The notes under the pieces: generated by a model
Told to the model about the DNA's origin: nothing
Seen by the model: only the letters and a program-made list of their open reading frames with translations
Databases searched by the model: none
Shown here: piece by piece, positions 1 through 7,821 of the stretch
Position numbering within the stretch: the first letter of the stretch is position 1
Layout of the letters: every line of letters starts with the position of its first letter
Made by a program: the position numbers and the translations under genes
Source of the DNA: Alphaproteobacteria bacterium
Lineage (GTDB): Bacteria > Pseudomonadota > Alphaproteobacteria > UBA9655
Assembly (NCBI GenBank): GCA_019752515.1
Contig: JAIEMB010000011.1
Coordinates: 1 to 64,000, forward strand
Length of the DNA stretch: 64,000 bases
Reading direction: 5' to 3'

Positions 1-630
1 GCTGAGCTCAAAAAAACCAAACTTGCCGCTCTCGACCTCGAGATCGCAAATCTTAAAAAAGCAAAGCTCACTGCACTCGATGGAGAGATCGCAGCTCTCA
101 GAACAACAAAAATAGCAGCCCTTGATCTGGAGATCGCAAATCTGAAGAAAGCGAAGGAGGCTGCGCTTAATGATCTAGGTATTAAAATAAAGGCACAGGA
201 GGGTGTTCTTCTAAAACTGACAACCGATCAAAAAGCTGCAACCACCACTCTTAGTGACTTAGCAGAAAAAATTAAAGCAGAGACAGCTGCCTTAAATGGC
301 ATGACCACGAAACGTCAAAAGGCAGATGATGAGATCGTTGCTTATGTGAAATCAGAGAAAGTTGTTCAGATAGAGGCAATAAAAATAGCTGCAAAACGTC
401 AATTTGAAGCAAAAACGGTCGAAATAGGATTTGACGAATATCATCGATTAAAAGCAGCAGGAAGTACTTTTATAAGGTCCATTCCCAACCCAAATGTTAA
501 GTATTATGAAGGGGAAAAAGAGATTACAAAGGCTAAATATAATGATCGCTTAAGGCACCTTAAACTTAAGGGCTTACGCACATCCGGTCCTACGCATTTT
601 TATTATAAGTTTACCTTGCCAACTTCATAG
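1..630 (+). CDS. Coiled-coil protein, C-terminal part (5' end outside window)
   Basis: Frame 1 is open from the first base to the TAG at 628-630, so this is the 3' end of a longer gene. The internal ATG at 301 is not a convincing start, because the same frame runs upstream with identical coiled-coil character. The visible N-terminal ~110 residues are Lys/Ala/Leu/Glu-rich helix. They open with three near-identical 15-residue units of the type LAALDLEIANLKKAK. The last ~60 residues are no longer heptad-like and contain Tyr, Pro and Gly (for example IPNPNVKYYEGEK), suggesting a small folded tail. No catalytic motif is visible and I do not recognise the family. It could be a filament-forming or surface coiled-coil protein; that is only a guess from composition. 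Confidence 0.75.
   Translation, partial: AELKKTKLAALDLEIANLKKAKLTALDGEIAALRTTKIAALDLEIANLKKAKEAALNDLGIKIKAQEGVLLKLTTDQKAATTTLSDLAEKIKAETAALNGMTTKRQKADDEIVAYVKSEKVVQIEAIKIAAKRQFEAKTVEIGFDEYHRLKAAGSTFIRSIPNPNVKYYEGEKEITKAKYNDRLRHLKLKGLRTSGPTHFYYKFTLPTS
22..156 (+). repeat. Three tandem 45-bp in-frame repeats
   Basis: Three consecutive 45-bp units (22-66, 67-111, 112-156) encode LAALDLEIANLKKAK, LTALDGEIAALRTTK and IAALDLEIANLKKAK. Units 1 and 3 are almost the same at protein level, and a degraded fourth follows (EAALNDLGIK...). Fifteen residues correspond to four helical turns. The array may continue upstream of the window. Confidence 0.8.
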
Positions 631-905
631 GATTTGAAGTGACTTCCTCTTTTGAAAAGGATTCTTCTTTTCTCAAGAGGAGGAACGACAAAAAGGATGT
701 CTGCTTGGGAAGAAAAAGTTATATTAAAATGAGTGTTAATTTACTTCTATATAGGCCAAAAATATAAAAAACTTTAAAAAATGAAAAAAACATGCCAAAT
801 TATAAAATAAAAGACTCAAACAATAAGTAAGGAAAATTAAAGGGATGAAAAATATAGCAAAGACTCCTATATCCTTCTTTACAAGAAAAGCATAAGGAAG
901 GAAGC

Positions 906-2474
906 ATGTATATAAGAATCCTCAGTATTATAGCTCTTTTTTGTTTGACGATTTCATCTCCCCTTGAAGGACGGAGTCACTCTTCAACGCGTCATCATGC
1001 GCAAACCACTAAGAAAAAAACTCAAGTACTGAGCCATATTACTCAAAAAAAACAACACCAAGTTGAACGAAAAAGGCCTACACGTGTCACTACCGTTAAA
1101 CAGCTTCGCTCGCGACGGGCGATCGCTCTAAAGAAACGCCCTCAAAAAACAGTTGTGACAAAGAGAAGCCCAAGCCGTCTTACGCAGTTAAAACAAAAAC
1201 CTCAGCTTAAAAGAGTTGCCTTACAAAGAAGGAAGAGCCCCTCTTCAAAAGCTATTCCTCATAAAAGAACAAGACGTTTATCCGCAAGCCCAGTATCTCA
1301 ACATCAGCGAAAAGCTTCCCTAGTACAAAAAAAGCAGACCTCTCAAATTGCATTTAAAAGAACTCAAGCTAAGCAACATCTTCAGCAAAAAACCTCTGCA
1401 CATCGCAATATTCCTCAGAAGAAGGCAGACTATTTATCTCTTTTGCCTTATCATGATCAGCAAAGAGCAAAAGACGGGGGTCTCGATAAGCTTCTGACTA
1501 AGGACATGAAAGGCCAAGGACAAACTGTAGCTGTGATTGAACTTTCGGGTGTCTGGAAAGATCTCAAAGATGCCATAAATGATAATAAGGGGCCGCTATC
1601 CCCCTCACTTAAAGCTAATTATAAATCAAACTTCTTAGCTCCAATTGGAGGGCCAGGACTACATCCAGAACAAATGAATGAATGGATAAGAGACTGTGGT
1701 AATCTTTCTCACGGATCGTCTGTTGCATCTGTTATTTTAGATATGGCTCCTCAAGCAAAAGTTCTGCCTGTAAGTACGTACAATACCTATGGATCTTCTC
1801 AATTTTACGATACAGCAGATGCCTTGATGGATTTATCTCGAAGGCCGGATGTGAGTATTATCAATATGTCAAGTGGTTTTACAAAATTTAATGTGACTCT
1901 AAAAAAGATACGCAATAAAAGTGGCAGAGAAGAAGAATTAGCTAAGCGTATCTATCCCCCAAAATTGACGGAAGCCTTTAAAGCTGTAGCTAAAGCTGGA
2001 AAGGTGGTAATAATTGCAGCGCGTAATGATGGAAAGCCCATCGACACCCCCCGATTTTTCCCTGAAGGACAAATAGGGACCCATGAATTAGTTGGATATC
2101 TCATGCAAGAACTCGATCCTGAAACACGGAAGTCTATTATACTTGCAGGGAGCTGCGACTTAGAGGAACGAAAAATCGCTGCGTATTCCAATAAACCGGG
2201 TGCTCTTAAAAATGCTCAAGAGGCTTTTCTGTTAGCGCCAGGACACTATGCAACAAGTTTTGATAATGATGTTGCTATCGGGACTTCCTTTGCTGCTCCT
2301 TATATTTGTGCGGCGATCGCGAATCTGACATCCCATCGGAAGATTTCGCCAAAAAGGGCTGTTCAGGCCCTCAAGGACACGGCTGAAAGGCGCCCTGATG
2401 TGGCAACCTATGGCCGTGGCATCATCCGTGCCGACAAAGCCCTCGAGCTCCTCGAAAGAGCCGGTGGAGGATGA
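906..2474 (+). CDS. Subtilisin-like (S8) peptidase-family exported protein with basic N-terminal region
   Basis: 522 aa. Residues 1-23 look like a Sec signal peptide. Residues ~24-175 are extremely Lys/Arg/Gln/Ser-rich and low complexity. From ~195 the protein matches the subtilase fold: strand GQTVAVIE, the His motif HGSSVAS with H269 followed by MAPQAKV, the oxyanion-type segment AARNDGK, and the Ser motif GTSFAAP with S461. The first catalytic position, normally Asp in VAVIDTG, reads VAVIELSG, so E212 replaces Asp. VIELGG-type sequences occur there in the related sedolisin (S53) fold, but the S8 His is kept here. Activity is therefore uncertain: it may be altered or absent. The ATG at 906 follows AAGGAAGGAAGC, a good ribosome site. 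A decayed copy of the gene's start lies at 2641. Confidence 0.85.
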   Translation: MYIRILSIIALFCLTISSPLEGRSHSSTRHHAQTTKKKTQVLSHITQKKQHQVERKRPTRVTTVKQLRSRRAIALKKRPQKTVVTKRSPSRLTQLKQKPQLKRVALQRRKSPSSKAIPHKRTRRLSASPVSQHQRKASLVQKKQTSQIAFKRTQAKQHLQQKTSAHRNIPQKKADYLSLLPYHDQQRAKDGGLDKLLTKDMKGQGQTVAVIELSGVWKDLKDAINDNKGPLSPSLKANYKSNFLAPIGGPGLHPEQMNEWIRDCGNLSHGSSVASVILDMAPQAKVLPVSTYNTYGSSQFYDTADALMDLSRRPDVSIINMSSGFTKFNVTLKKIRNKSGREEELAKRIYPPKLTEAFKAVAKAGKVVIIAARNDGKPIDTPRFFPEGQIGTHELVGYLMQELDPETRKSIILAGSCDLEERKIAAYSNKPGALKNAQEAFLLAPGHYATSFDNDVAIGTSFAAPYICAAIANLTSHRKISPKRAVQALKDTAERRPDVATYGRGIIRADKALELLERAGGG

Positions 2475-2640
2475 GTCACTACAGAAAACACTCACCCATC
2501 CCTCAGTATATTGAGTTGATTGTAAAACAAACATGCGGCAAACAAAGGTTGATTCCCCCTCAGCAAAGGGGTTTCAAGGGACAAACGATCCATGAACCAC
2601 GTTCGTTCCTTCCTCAGCAGAGGGATTTCATGAGGAATAT

Positions 2641-2679
2641 ATGTATATAAGAGTTCTCAGTGTTATAAATAGAGATTAA
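2641..2679 (+). pseudogene. Remnant copy of the S8-protease gene start
   Basis: The sequence starting ATGTATATAAGAGTTCTCAG matches the first codons of the gene at 906 with a few substitutions. It would encode MYIRVLSVINRD before a TAA. Only the signal-peptide start is preserved, so a second protease copy appears to have been lost here. This is a short match and could partly be chance. Confidence 0.55.
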
Positions 2680-2846
2680 AAACGACTTGCGGCAAATGCT
2701 AATTTCACTCTAAACGGGCTTTCAAAGGCAAAACGTTAATTTAAGAATACCAAATAAATTCATATGATAACAATTAGATGACAATAAAGAACAAGCCATT
2801 TTAAAATCAACTATTTTTGATAAAATTTAATATGAATCTATTTAAG

Positions 2847-2903
2847 AACAGATTTTAAATCTGTTGACTTCCGGTCATGCCAGTTCGAGTCAGGCAGCGG
2901 ACA
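2847..2903 (+). pseudogene. 3' part of a class II tRNA (Leu-like), no 5' half
   Basis: Reading 5'->3': an anticodon-arm-like palindrome AACAGATTTTAAATCTGTT (2847-2865), a variable arm TGAC-TTCCG-GTCA (2865-2877), a T arm GCCAG-TTCGAGT-CAGGC (2879-2895) with one A-A mismatch, and an acceptor-like strand AGCGGAC (2896-2902). No matching 5' acceptor strand or D arm lies upstream and no CCA follows. The long variable arm points to tRNA-Leu. The loop TTTTAAA would give anticodon TTA if read literally, which argues for decay. It could be a relic tRNA gene or an integration-site scar. Confidence 0.6.
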
Positions 2904-3029
2904 CTGCATACATCCTTTATTATTTTGAGATTCTTTGTTCGATAGAAAGAATTCAACTCCTTTTTCTAAAATTAACGAGTCGTTTAGTTTTATGCGTTAT
3001 TCTAAACCCTAATATGAATGGAGTTTGAA

Positions 3030-4172
3030 ATGGAAAAAAAAGGGCAGACAAAATACAAGCGTATTGCAATGGCTTGTCAGGGAGGAGGCTCCCTCGGCGG
3101 ATACCATATTGGAGCTTTAAAAGCGATGCAAGAAAATGGCTACGTTCCAAATCTTGTAGCAGGGATTTCAATTGGTGCTTTTATAGGCTCAATCATTGCT
3201 GGAAATAAGCCTGAAAATCGTATTGAGATGTTAACAAAGTTTTTTGAAAAAATAACATGGCCAGATATTTTTGGTTTTCCAGAAAGTACAGGAGATGTTC
3301 GTAAAGTTCTTAATAAAATAGCTTCTTTACAGGGGTTTGTGTTTGGCCAACCGGCATTTTTTACGCCAAGAATTCCTTCTCCAACCCACCGTCTTAAAGG
3401 GACACCGGGTGCAACAAGTTATTATGATACTTCGCCATTGCGTGAGACTCTCCTCGAGTTTGTTGATTTTGAAGGTATCAACTCAGGAAAATTAGCCCGA
3501 TTAATTTTAGGTGTAACTCATGTAAAGGATGGGAGTCTGGTTTTCTTTGATAGTGCAAAAATGCCACTTGGACCAGAGCACGTTATGGCTTCTGGAGCAA
3601 TGCCCCCAGGATTCCCTGGTATTGAAATAGATGGTGAACTCTATTGGGATGGAGGTTGTGCAAGTAATACGCCTCTTGAGGGGATTCTTAATGCGGAACC
3701 TAAAATGGATACACTGTGTTTTATGATAGATTTGTTTGCTCCAAGTAATCATCTCCCTGAAGATATGACTGATGTCGATTTGACACTTAAGAACATACAA
3801 TTTTCTTCACGGACAACACATCATTTAGAACATATTTCTAATAGAAAGAACCTTAAAGCCTATATCAATTTTCTGTTAAAGCAGCTTCCAAGTAATGTAA
3901 AAAATAGTCCTATTGCTAAGGAAATTGAGGAAAAGGCGTCTGATAATACGCTTTTTGATATTATTCACCTATCTTATAACAAACCCCCCTATGAAGTTTC
4001 AACTTGCGATTGCGAATTTTCAAAAACTTCTCTAATGGATAGGGCTAAACACGGGTATAAAGATATGACGGAGGCTCTAAAGGATTCGCCTTGGTTGACT
4101 GAGCATGATGAGGCAACGTCGTCAAGGATTCATAAATTTGTGGGAGAACATGCTTCAGCAAGCCCTCCTTGA
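3030..4172 (+). CDS. Patatin-like phospholipase family protein
   Basis: 380 aa from the ATG at 3030, chosen because GGAG lies 6 nt upstream; an ATG four codons earlier has no ribosome site. Patatin signatures are clear: the glycine-rich oxyanion segment GGGSLGG (18-24), the nucleophile elbow GISIG with Ser47, and the DGG motif with Asp207 completing the Ser-Asp dyad. The ~150-residue C-terminal part resembles the extension found in bacterial patatins of the DUF3734 type. There is no signal peptide, so a cytoplasmic location or release by another secretion route is possible. Patatin lipases hydrolyse phospholipid acyl chains and are common in intracellular bacteria, where they can act as effectors; that role is not shown here. 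It is preceded by the decayed gap, and tRNA-Val on the other strand follows. Confidence 0.87.
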   Translation: MEKKGQTKYKRIAMACQGGGSLGGYHIGALKAMQENGYVPNLVAGISIGAFIGSIIAGNKPENRIEMLTKFFEKITWPDIFGFPESTGDVRKVLNKIASLQGFVFGQPAFFTPRIPSPTHRLKGTPGATSYYDTSPLRETLLEFVDFEGINSGKLARLILGVTHVKDGSLVFFDSAKMPLGPEHVMASGAMPPGFPGIEIDGELYWDGGCASNTPLEGILNAEPKMDTLCFMIDLFAPSNHLPEDMTDVDLTLKNIQFSSRTTHHLEHISNRKNLKAYINFLLKQLPSNVKNSPIAKEIEEKASDNTLFDIIHLSYNKPPYEVSTCDCEFSKTSLMDRAKHGYKDMTEALKDSPWLTEHDEATSSRIHKFVGEHASASPP

Positions 4173-4242
4173 GAGGGGGAGAAATTGAGTTCGATATAAG
4201 CATTGCGTATAAAGTAGTCCCAGCAAAAAGATTTTTAAGAAA

Positions 4243-4317
4243 TGGTGGGCGTAACTGGATTTGAACCAGTGACCCCTACGATGTCAACGTAGTGCTCTCC
4301 CGCTGAGCTATACGCCC
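4243..4317 (-). tRNA. tRNA-Val(GAC)
   Basis: On the minus strand the acceptor GGGCGTA pairs with TACGCCC, followed by an encoded ACCA. The anticodon stem CTACG/CGTAG encloses the loop TTGACAT, giving anticodon GAC. The T arm is CTGG-TTCAAAT-CCAG. The full cloverleaf is present. Confidence 0.95.
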
Positions 4318-4414
4318 ATTTCAGGTCTTAAACAGCCCTTGATCAGGGTAGGTTTTGTCCCTAACTTAGAGTCTAAATTTGGTATACACGTGATCTATTA
4401 GAGGCGCAAGATGT

Positions 4415-4717
4415 TTAGCTCCCCCTTATGCGTGGGCACATAAAATTGAGTGCATAATTTTTTGGAAGAGTAAGAACCAGAGTTGGATTATAGACCGTAT
4501 AATGAAACCCCTTTTCCTTTGCAAAACGAAGGGCTTCTTCTAGGGAAGGGAAGGAAAGATAAAGTTGTTGAGAGGTATCTTGAGACGATATCCACCCTGT
4601 CAATGGTTCAGCAAGCACGGGGTCCTTAGTTTCAAATTTCATGCACCATTTTTTTGTCTTTCCTTTGCCTGATTGCATAGCCACTTTAGAAGGTTGATAA
4701 ATTCGCACTGTCGTCAT
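4415..4717 (-). CDS. ETC complex I subunit-like protein (NDUFS4 family)
   Basis: 100 aa. The N-terminal VRIYQPSKVAMQSGKGKT and the central PLTGWISSQDTSQQL followed by FPSLEEALRFAKEKG match the ETC complex I / NDUFS4-like family, an accessory subunit of alphaproteobacterial and mitochondrial NADH:ubiquinone oxidoreductase. The family length is usually ~100 aa, so it is complete. The start at 4717 follows AGGAG with an 8-nt gap. It is divergent from gmk and not beside nuo genes, as is common for this subunit. Confidence 0.85.
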   Translation of the reverse strand: MTTVRIYQPSKVAMQSGKGKTKKWCMKFETKDPVLAEPLTGWISSQDTSQQLYLSFPSLEEALRFAKEKGFHYTVYNPTLVLTLPKNYALNFMCPRIRGS

Positions 4718-4774
4718 AGGCGTTTCTCCTGTAATAGGATAGCATACAAAATTATCTTAACTTGAGTAAAGAAA

Positions 4775-5425
4775 ATGATGAAGAAAGCCTCCCCTCTTTC
4801 TATTTCTCGCCGTGGATTTATGCTTGTTCTTTCCTCTCCGTCAGGCGCGGGAAAAACGACGCTTGCTCGACATGTTTTGGAGGCAGGAATAGATCTTGAG
4901 CTTTCAATTTCTGTCACAACTCGCCCTCAGCGTGCTTCAGAAAAAGAAGGTAAAGATTACTTTTTTGTAAGTGAGGCCGAATTTATTCAACTTGTAAAAA
5001 CAAATCAGTTTTTGGAGCATGCCCAAGTTTATGGGCATCATTATGGGACACCAAAAGCATCCATTGAAAAACACTTAAAAAAGGGTAAAGACATTTTATT
5101 CGATATAGATTGGCAAGGAACACAACAACTTAAACAAGTTTCTACGGGTGATTTGGTCAGTGTTTTTCTTCTTCCTCCAACCATGGGGGCCCTTGCAGAG
5201 CGCTTGCACAAAAGAGCAGAAGATCGTGAAGAAGTCATTCAAAAACGTATGAATAAGGCTGCAGAAGAAATGAGTCATTGGGCTGAATACGATTACATTG
5301 TGATCAATAACAATCTGGAAGAAAGTGTTTGTGCGGTTAAATCTATTATTCAAGCAGAAAGACTCAGGAGAAGACGACAATTTGGACTTGCTGATTTCGT
5401 TAATATGTTAAGAGATGAAATTTAA
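4775..5425 (+). CDS. gmk: Guanylate kinase
   Basis: 216 aa. It phosphorylates GMP to GDP using ATP in the cytoplasm. The P-loop is SSPSGAGKTT (residues 20-29). The GMP-binding part follows with TTRPQRASEKEGKDYFFVS, then FLEHAQVYGHHYGTP. Length and motif order match the family. Two ATGs in tandem (4775, 4778) make the exact start uncertain by one codon. It is convergent with usg. Confidence 0.95.
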   Translation: MMKKASPLSISRRGFMLVLSSPSGAGKTTLARHVLEAGIDLELSISVTTRPQRASEKEGKDYFFVSEAEFIQLVKTNQFLEHAQVYGHHYGTPKASIEKHLKKGKDILFDIDWQGTQQLKQVSTGDLVSVFLLPPTMGALAERLHKRAEDREEVIQKRMNKAAEEMSHWAEYDYIVINNNLEESVCAVKSIIQAERLRRRRQFGLADFVNMLRDEI

Positions 5426-5426
5426 C

Positions 5427-5441
5427 CCTTCTTAATGAAGG
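5427..5441 (+). terminator. Possible shared terminator between gmk and usg
   Basis: The hairpin CCTTC-TTAAT-GAAGG sits between the convergent gmk and usg genes and overlaps the usg stop. It is followed on the plus strand by the T-rich TGAAATTCTTCTTTTG. The stem is short and there is no clean U-tract. Confidence 0.35.
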
Positions 5442-5710
5442 TGAAATTCTTCTTTTGCAAAGCGAGGTATGGCTATATTGATGGCTTCTGCTTGAGCAAC
5501 GTTCACGCTGTAAAGCTTGCCTTCAATATTTTTTTGCCAATAGCTTAAGAAAGCATGCAGTCGTGGAAAATCTGGTGAAAGATCAAGATTTTGCCAAATA
5601 AAGGTTTGAAGTAATTCTGGATAATCTGGTAAAGAATACAAAATTTCCACAGTGGTTAACCGATAGCCTTGGAGTTCGAGAAATAGATCTGGTGTAGAAT
5701 GATATCTCAT
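5432..5710 (-). CDS. Usg-like protein
   Basis: 92 aa from the ATG at 5710, which is preceded by AGGGGAG at good spacing. A longer open frame to 5782 has no such site. The core GYRLTTVEILYSLPDYPELLQTF and the end, SVNVAQAEAI...EEFHLH, match the alphaproteobacterial Usg family, small proteins of unknown biochemical role often near trp genes. No trp gene is present here. Confidence 0.8.
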   Translation of the reverse strand: MRYHSTPDLFLELQGYRLTTVEILYSLPDYPELLQTFIWQNLDLSPDFPRLHAFLSYWQKNIEGKLYSVNVAQAEAINIAIPRFAKEEFHLH

Positions 5711-5867
5711 AATAAACTCCCCTAAAAATTTATCATTTTTATGAGGAGTTATTGGTAGGGCGACCAAATAAGACCCCCTCATTTTAATTCTGTCATTAAA
5801 TGATTAACAAATATTAAAGAGAACGTTAAAAGATGTTATTGTTAAAATAATATCTGTGGGTTTAAAA

Positions 5868-6113
5868 TTATCTTAGATTTTGGTTATTTGAACAAAAGCA
5901 CAAACAATAATGATTATATGAATCACAAGGCGTACTTTCCCATGTATCCTGGTGATTCGAGTAATGCAGGTCATCACATGTATCCCAACAATCGTCATGG
6001 CAACGAGAGTGCTTAGCGGAGAGACAAGCAACGTAAGAAGCACAGAGAGTCTCAGATAATGAAAGGTATGCAAGGGTACTCCATAATAAGAGGGGGAGAA
6101 AATTTCTACTCAT
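5868..6113 (-). CDS. Small cysteine-rich, probably secreted protein
   Basis: 81 aa. The first ~25 residues (MSRNFLPLLLWSTLAYLSLS) look like a signal peptide ending near TLCA. The rest carries eight or nine Cys and many His and Asp, for example CHDDCWDTCDD and a C-terminal CLCFCS. The start is preceded by AAGGAAAAG at usable spacing. I do not recognise a family. The Cys pattern could mean disulfides in the periplasm or metal binding. A shorter frame overlaps it. Being short and unsupported by homology, it remains a candidate. Confidence 0.45.
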   Translation of the reverse strand: MSRNFLPLLLWSTLAYLSLSETLCASYVACLSAKHSRCHDDCWDTCDDLHYSNHQDTWESTPCDSYNHYCLCFCSNNQNLR

Positions 6114-6296
6114 AATAACTTTTCCTTAATAAGTTAGGTTCCTTTTTGGAGCACGATCAAGGCAAGCGGAACTCCTTCTAACACACTTTCTATCATCTTC
6201 CTTAATAGAGAGTTAATAAGCATAACATTTTCGGATAAGCACGGCTAGACTACGTTATTTTTGTATTTTCCCTATTATTGCCTAAGGAGTGAATTG

Positions 6297-6371
6297 AGGG
6301 ACTGCTTAATATCTCGTTCCCCGCTATAGTCTTTTTTGATCATCAGAGAGATCCAGTTATGGCAAATGTTT
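6297..6371 (+). repeat. 75-bp direct repeat, copy 1 (truncated addB 5' end)
   Basis: Identical to 9312-9386 except for one base (G at 6356, A at 9371). It carries the addB upstream region and ATGGCAAATGTTT. Here the next bases make a TGA, so only M-A-N-V could be translated. The copies lie 3015 bp apart and bracket the MBOAT/SGNH genes. Confidence 0.95.
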
Positions 6372-6382
6372 GATTTTTTTAT

Positions 6383-6410
6383 GATGATGATGTTATATAA
6401 CATCATCATC
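6383..6410. promoter_or_regulatory. Perfect 28-bp palindrome upstream of the MBOAT gene
   Basis: The half-site GATGATGATGTTAT is followed by its exact reverse complement, giving a 28-bp perfect palindrome 22 bp before the ATG at 6433. A T7 run precedes it. There is no T-run on its 3' side, so it is not a standard terminator. It could be an operator, a cruciform or a 5' UTR hairpin. Confidence 0.5.
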
Positions 6411-6432
6411 TATATTAAACGACAAGAATTCA

Positions 6433-7791
6433 ATGTTATTTAATTCTCATGTATTTATCTTTGTTTTCTTGCCAACTGTCATTTTTTCTTATTGGGCTTT
6501 GTCTTTTTTTAAAAGCAATACCCTAAGTATTTTGTGTTTACTATCAGCATCTCTTCTTTTTTATGGTTTTTGGCGATGGGAATTTCTGATTATTTTAATC
6601 AGTTCGGTTTGTTTTAATTATTTATGTGGCATATGGTTAATTAAAAAAAGAAATTTAAAATTTTTATTTTTTTCTATTGCATTAAATATATCGACCTTGT
6701 TTTATTATAAATATTTTAATTTATTTAAGTCATTCACGGGTCTAGGTGAAATTTTCGAAATTATCTTACCATTGGGTATATCCTTTTTTACATTTACTCA
6801 AATATCTTATCTTGTTGATTGCTATAAAGGTAAAATCTCGTCAAATAAATTTTTAGATTACGCCTTATTTGTTACGTATTTCCCCCATCTCATTGCAGGA
6901 CCAGTTCTTCATCATAAAGATATGATATCTCAATTTAGAAATTCTGAAATTATTAAATTTAACTTTACAAATATAAATCTTGGGCTAACTATTTTTGTAA
7001 TCGGCCTGTTTAAAAAAGTAATTTTAGCTGATAGTATTATGCCCTTTGTTGAACCTGTTTTTGGATCGGACCAACCTCATAACCCACTTGATGCTTGGGG
7101 AGGAGCTTTGGCCTATACCTTACAATTGTACTTTGATTTCTCTGGGTATTCAGACATGGCAATTGGTATTTCTAGAATCTTTAACATAGACCTTCCCCTT
7201 AATTTTGATTCTCCTTACAAAGCTAAAAATATAATTGATTTTTGGAAAAGATGGCATATTTCTTTATCTAGCTTTTTAAAGGATTATCTCTATATTCCGT
7301 TAGGTGGTAGCAAGCATGGAAATCTAGTAAAATATATTAATATATTCATTGTAATGTGTGTTTCTGGTATATGGCATGGAGCAGGTCTGACTTTTTTTCT
7401 ATGGGGAGTGATGCATGGGATGTTCCTATTATTAAATCATGGATTTAGGCATATGAAGGAACGTTTTAGCTTTTGGATACCTCCTATGATTGGGAGTTCT
7501 ATAAGTTGGGTATTAACATTAACGGCAGTTGTAATAGGCTGGGTTTTTTTTAGAGCACATTCTGTAAGTTCTGCGATTTTAATAACTAAAAGTATGTTAT
7601 TCCTTCATATAAATGAAAGCCTATTTGAAAATACCATTATTACCTCAGAAGCGTGGTACTTAATTATGCTTCTAGGAACAATTTCTTTATTGCTTCCCAA
7701 TACTCAAGAGTTTATGAAGTTACATTTATATCAATACCGTGAAAAAAATCTTAATGATGAAATGAAGAATATTTATCAACAAGCGGCATGA
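6433..7791 (+). CDS. MBOAT-family O-acyltransferase (AlgI-like)
   Basis: 452 aa multi-pass membrane protein with ~10 hydrophobic segments. The order of motifs fits AlgI/DltB-type MBOAT proteins: N-terminal LFNSHVFIFVFLPTV, FPHLIAGPVLHH, YFDFSGYSDMAIG, NFDSPYKAKNIIDFWKRWHISLS and the catalytic-His region SGIWHGAG with H315. These proteins move acetyl groups across the inner membrane for acetylation of surface polysaccharide. The next long gene encodes a probable SGNH partner. Base composition is markedly more AT-rich than in addB/addA, and the pair is bracketed by a duplicated piece of addB, so recent insertion is likely. Confidence 0.9.
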   Translation: MLFNSHVFIFVFLPTVIFSYWALSFFKSNTLSILCLLSASLLFYGFWRWEFLIILISSVCFNYLCGIWLIKKRNLKFLFFSIALNISTLFYYKYFNLFKSFTGLGEIFEIILPLGISFFTFTQISYLVDCYKGKISSNKFLDYALFVTYFPHLIAGPVLHHKDMISQFRNSEIIKFNFTNINLGLTIFVIGLFKKVILADSIMPFVEPVFGSDQPHNPLDAWGGALAYTLQLYFDFSGYSDMAIGISRIFNIDLPLNFDSPYKAKNIIDFWKRWHISLSSFLKDYLYIPLGGSKHGNLVKYINIFIVMCVSGIWHGAGLTFFLWGVMHGMFLLLNHGFRHMKERFSFWIPPMIGSSISWVLTLTAVVIGWVFFRAHSVSSAILITKSMLFLHINESLFENTIITSEAWYLIMLLGTISLLLPNTQEFMKLHLYQYREKNLNDEMKNIYQQAA

Positions 7792-7821
7792 AGTTATTAA
7801 TTATTATGGTATAATTAAAAA

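Larger units (their letters stand above)
2475..3029. other. Non-coding gap with decayed repeats
   Basis: No convincing gene. The gap holds imperfect direct repeats: CCTCAGCAAAGGGGTTTCA (about 2558-2576) resembles CCTCAGCAGAGGGATTTCA (2612-2630); ATGCGGCAAA near 2533 resembles TTGCGGCAAA near 2688; and GGGGTTTCAAGGGACAAACG (2568-2587) resembles GGGCTTTCAAAGGCAAAACG (2716-2735). It also holds a remnant of the S8 gene start (2641) and a tRNA 3' fragment (2847-2903). The picture is of a duplicated segment in decay. Confidence 0.6.

Noticed and set aside
301-630. Separate 109-aa gene starting at ATG 301
   Set aside because: The same frame is open to base 1 with continuous coiled-coil sequence, so this is the end of a longer gene.
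2953-3171. 72-aa minus-strand frame
   Set aside because: It mostly shadows the patatin gene start and has no family-like sequence.
6130-6296. Additional gene before the 75-bp repeat
   Set aside because: All frames are short and lack ribosome sites.
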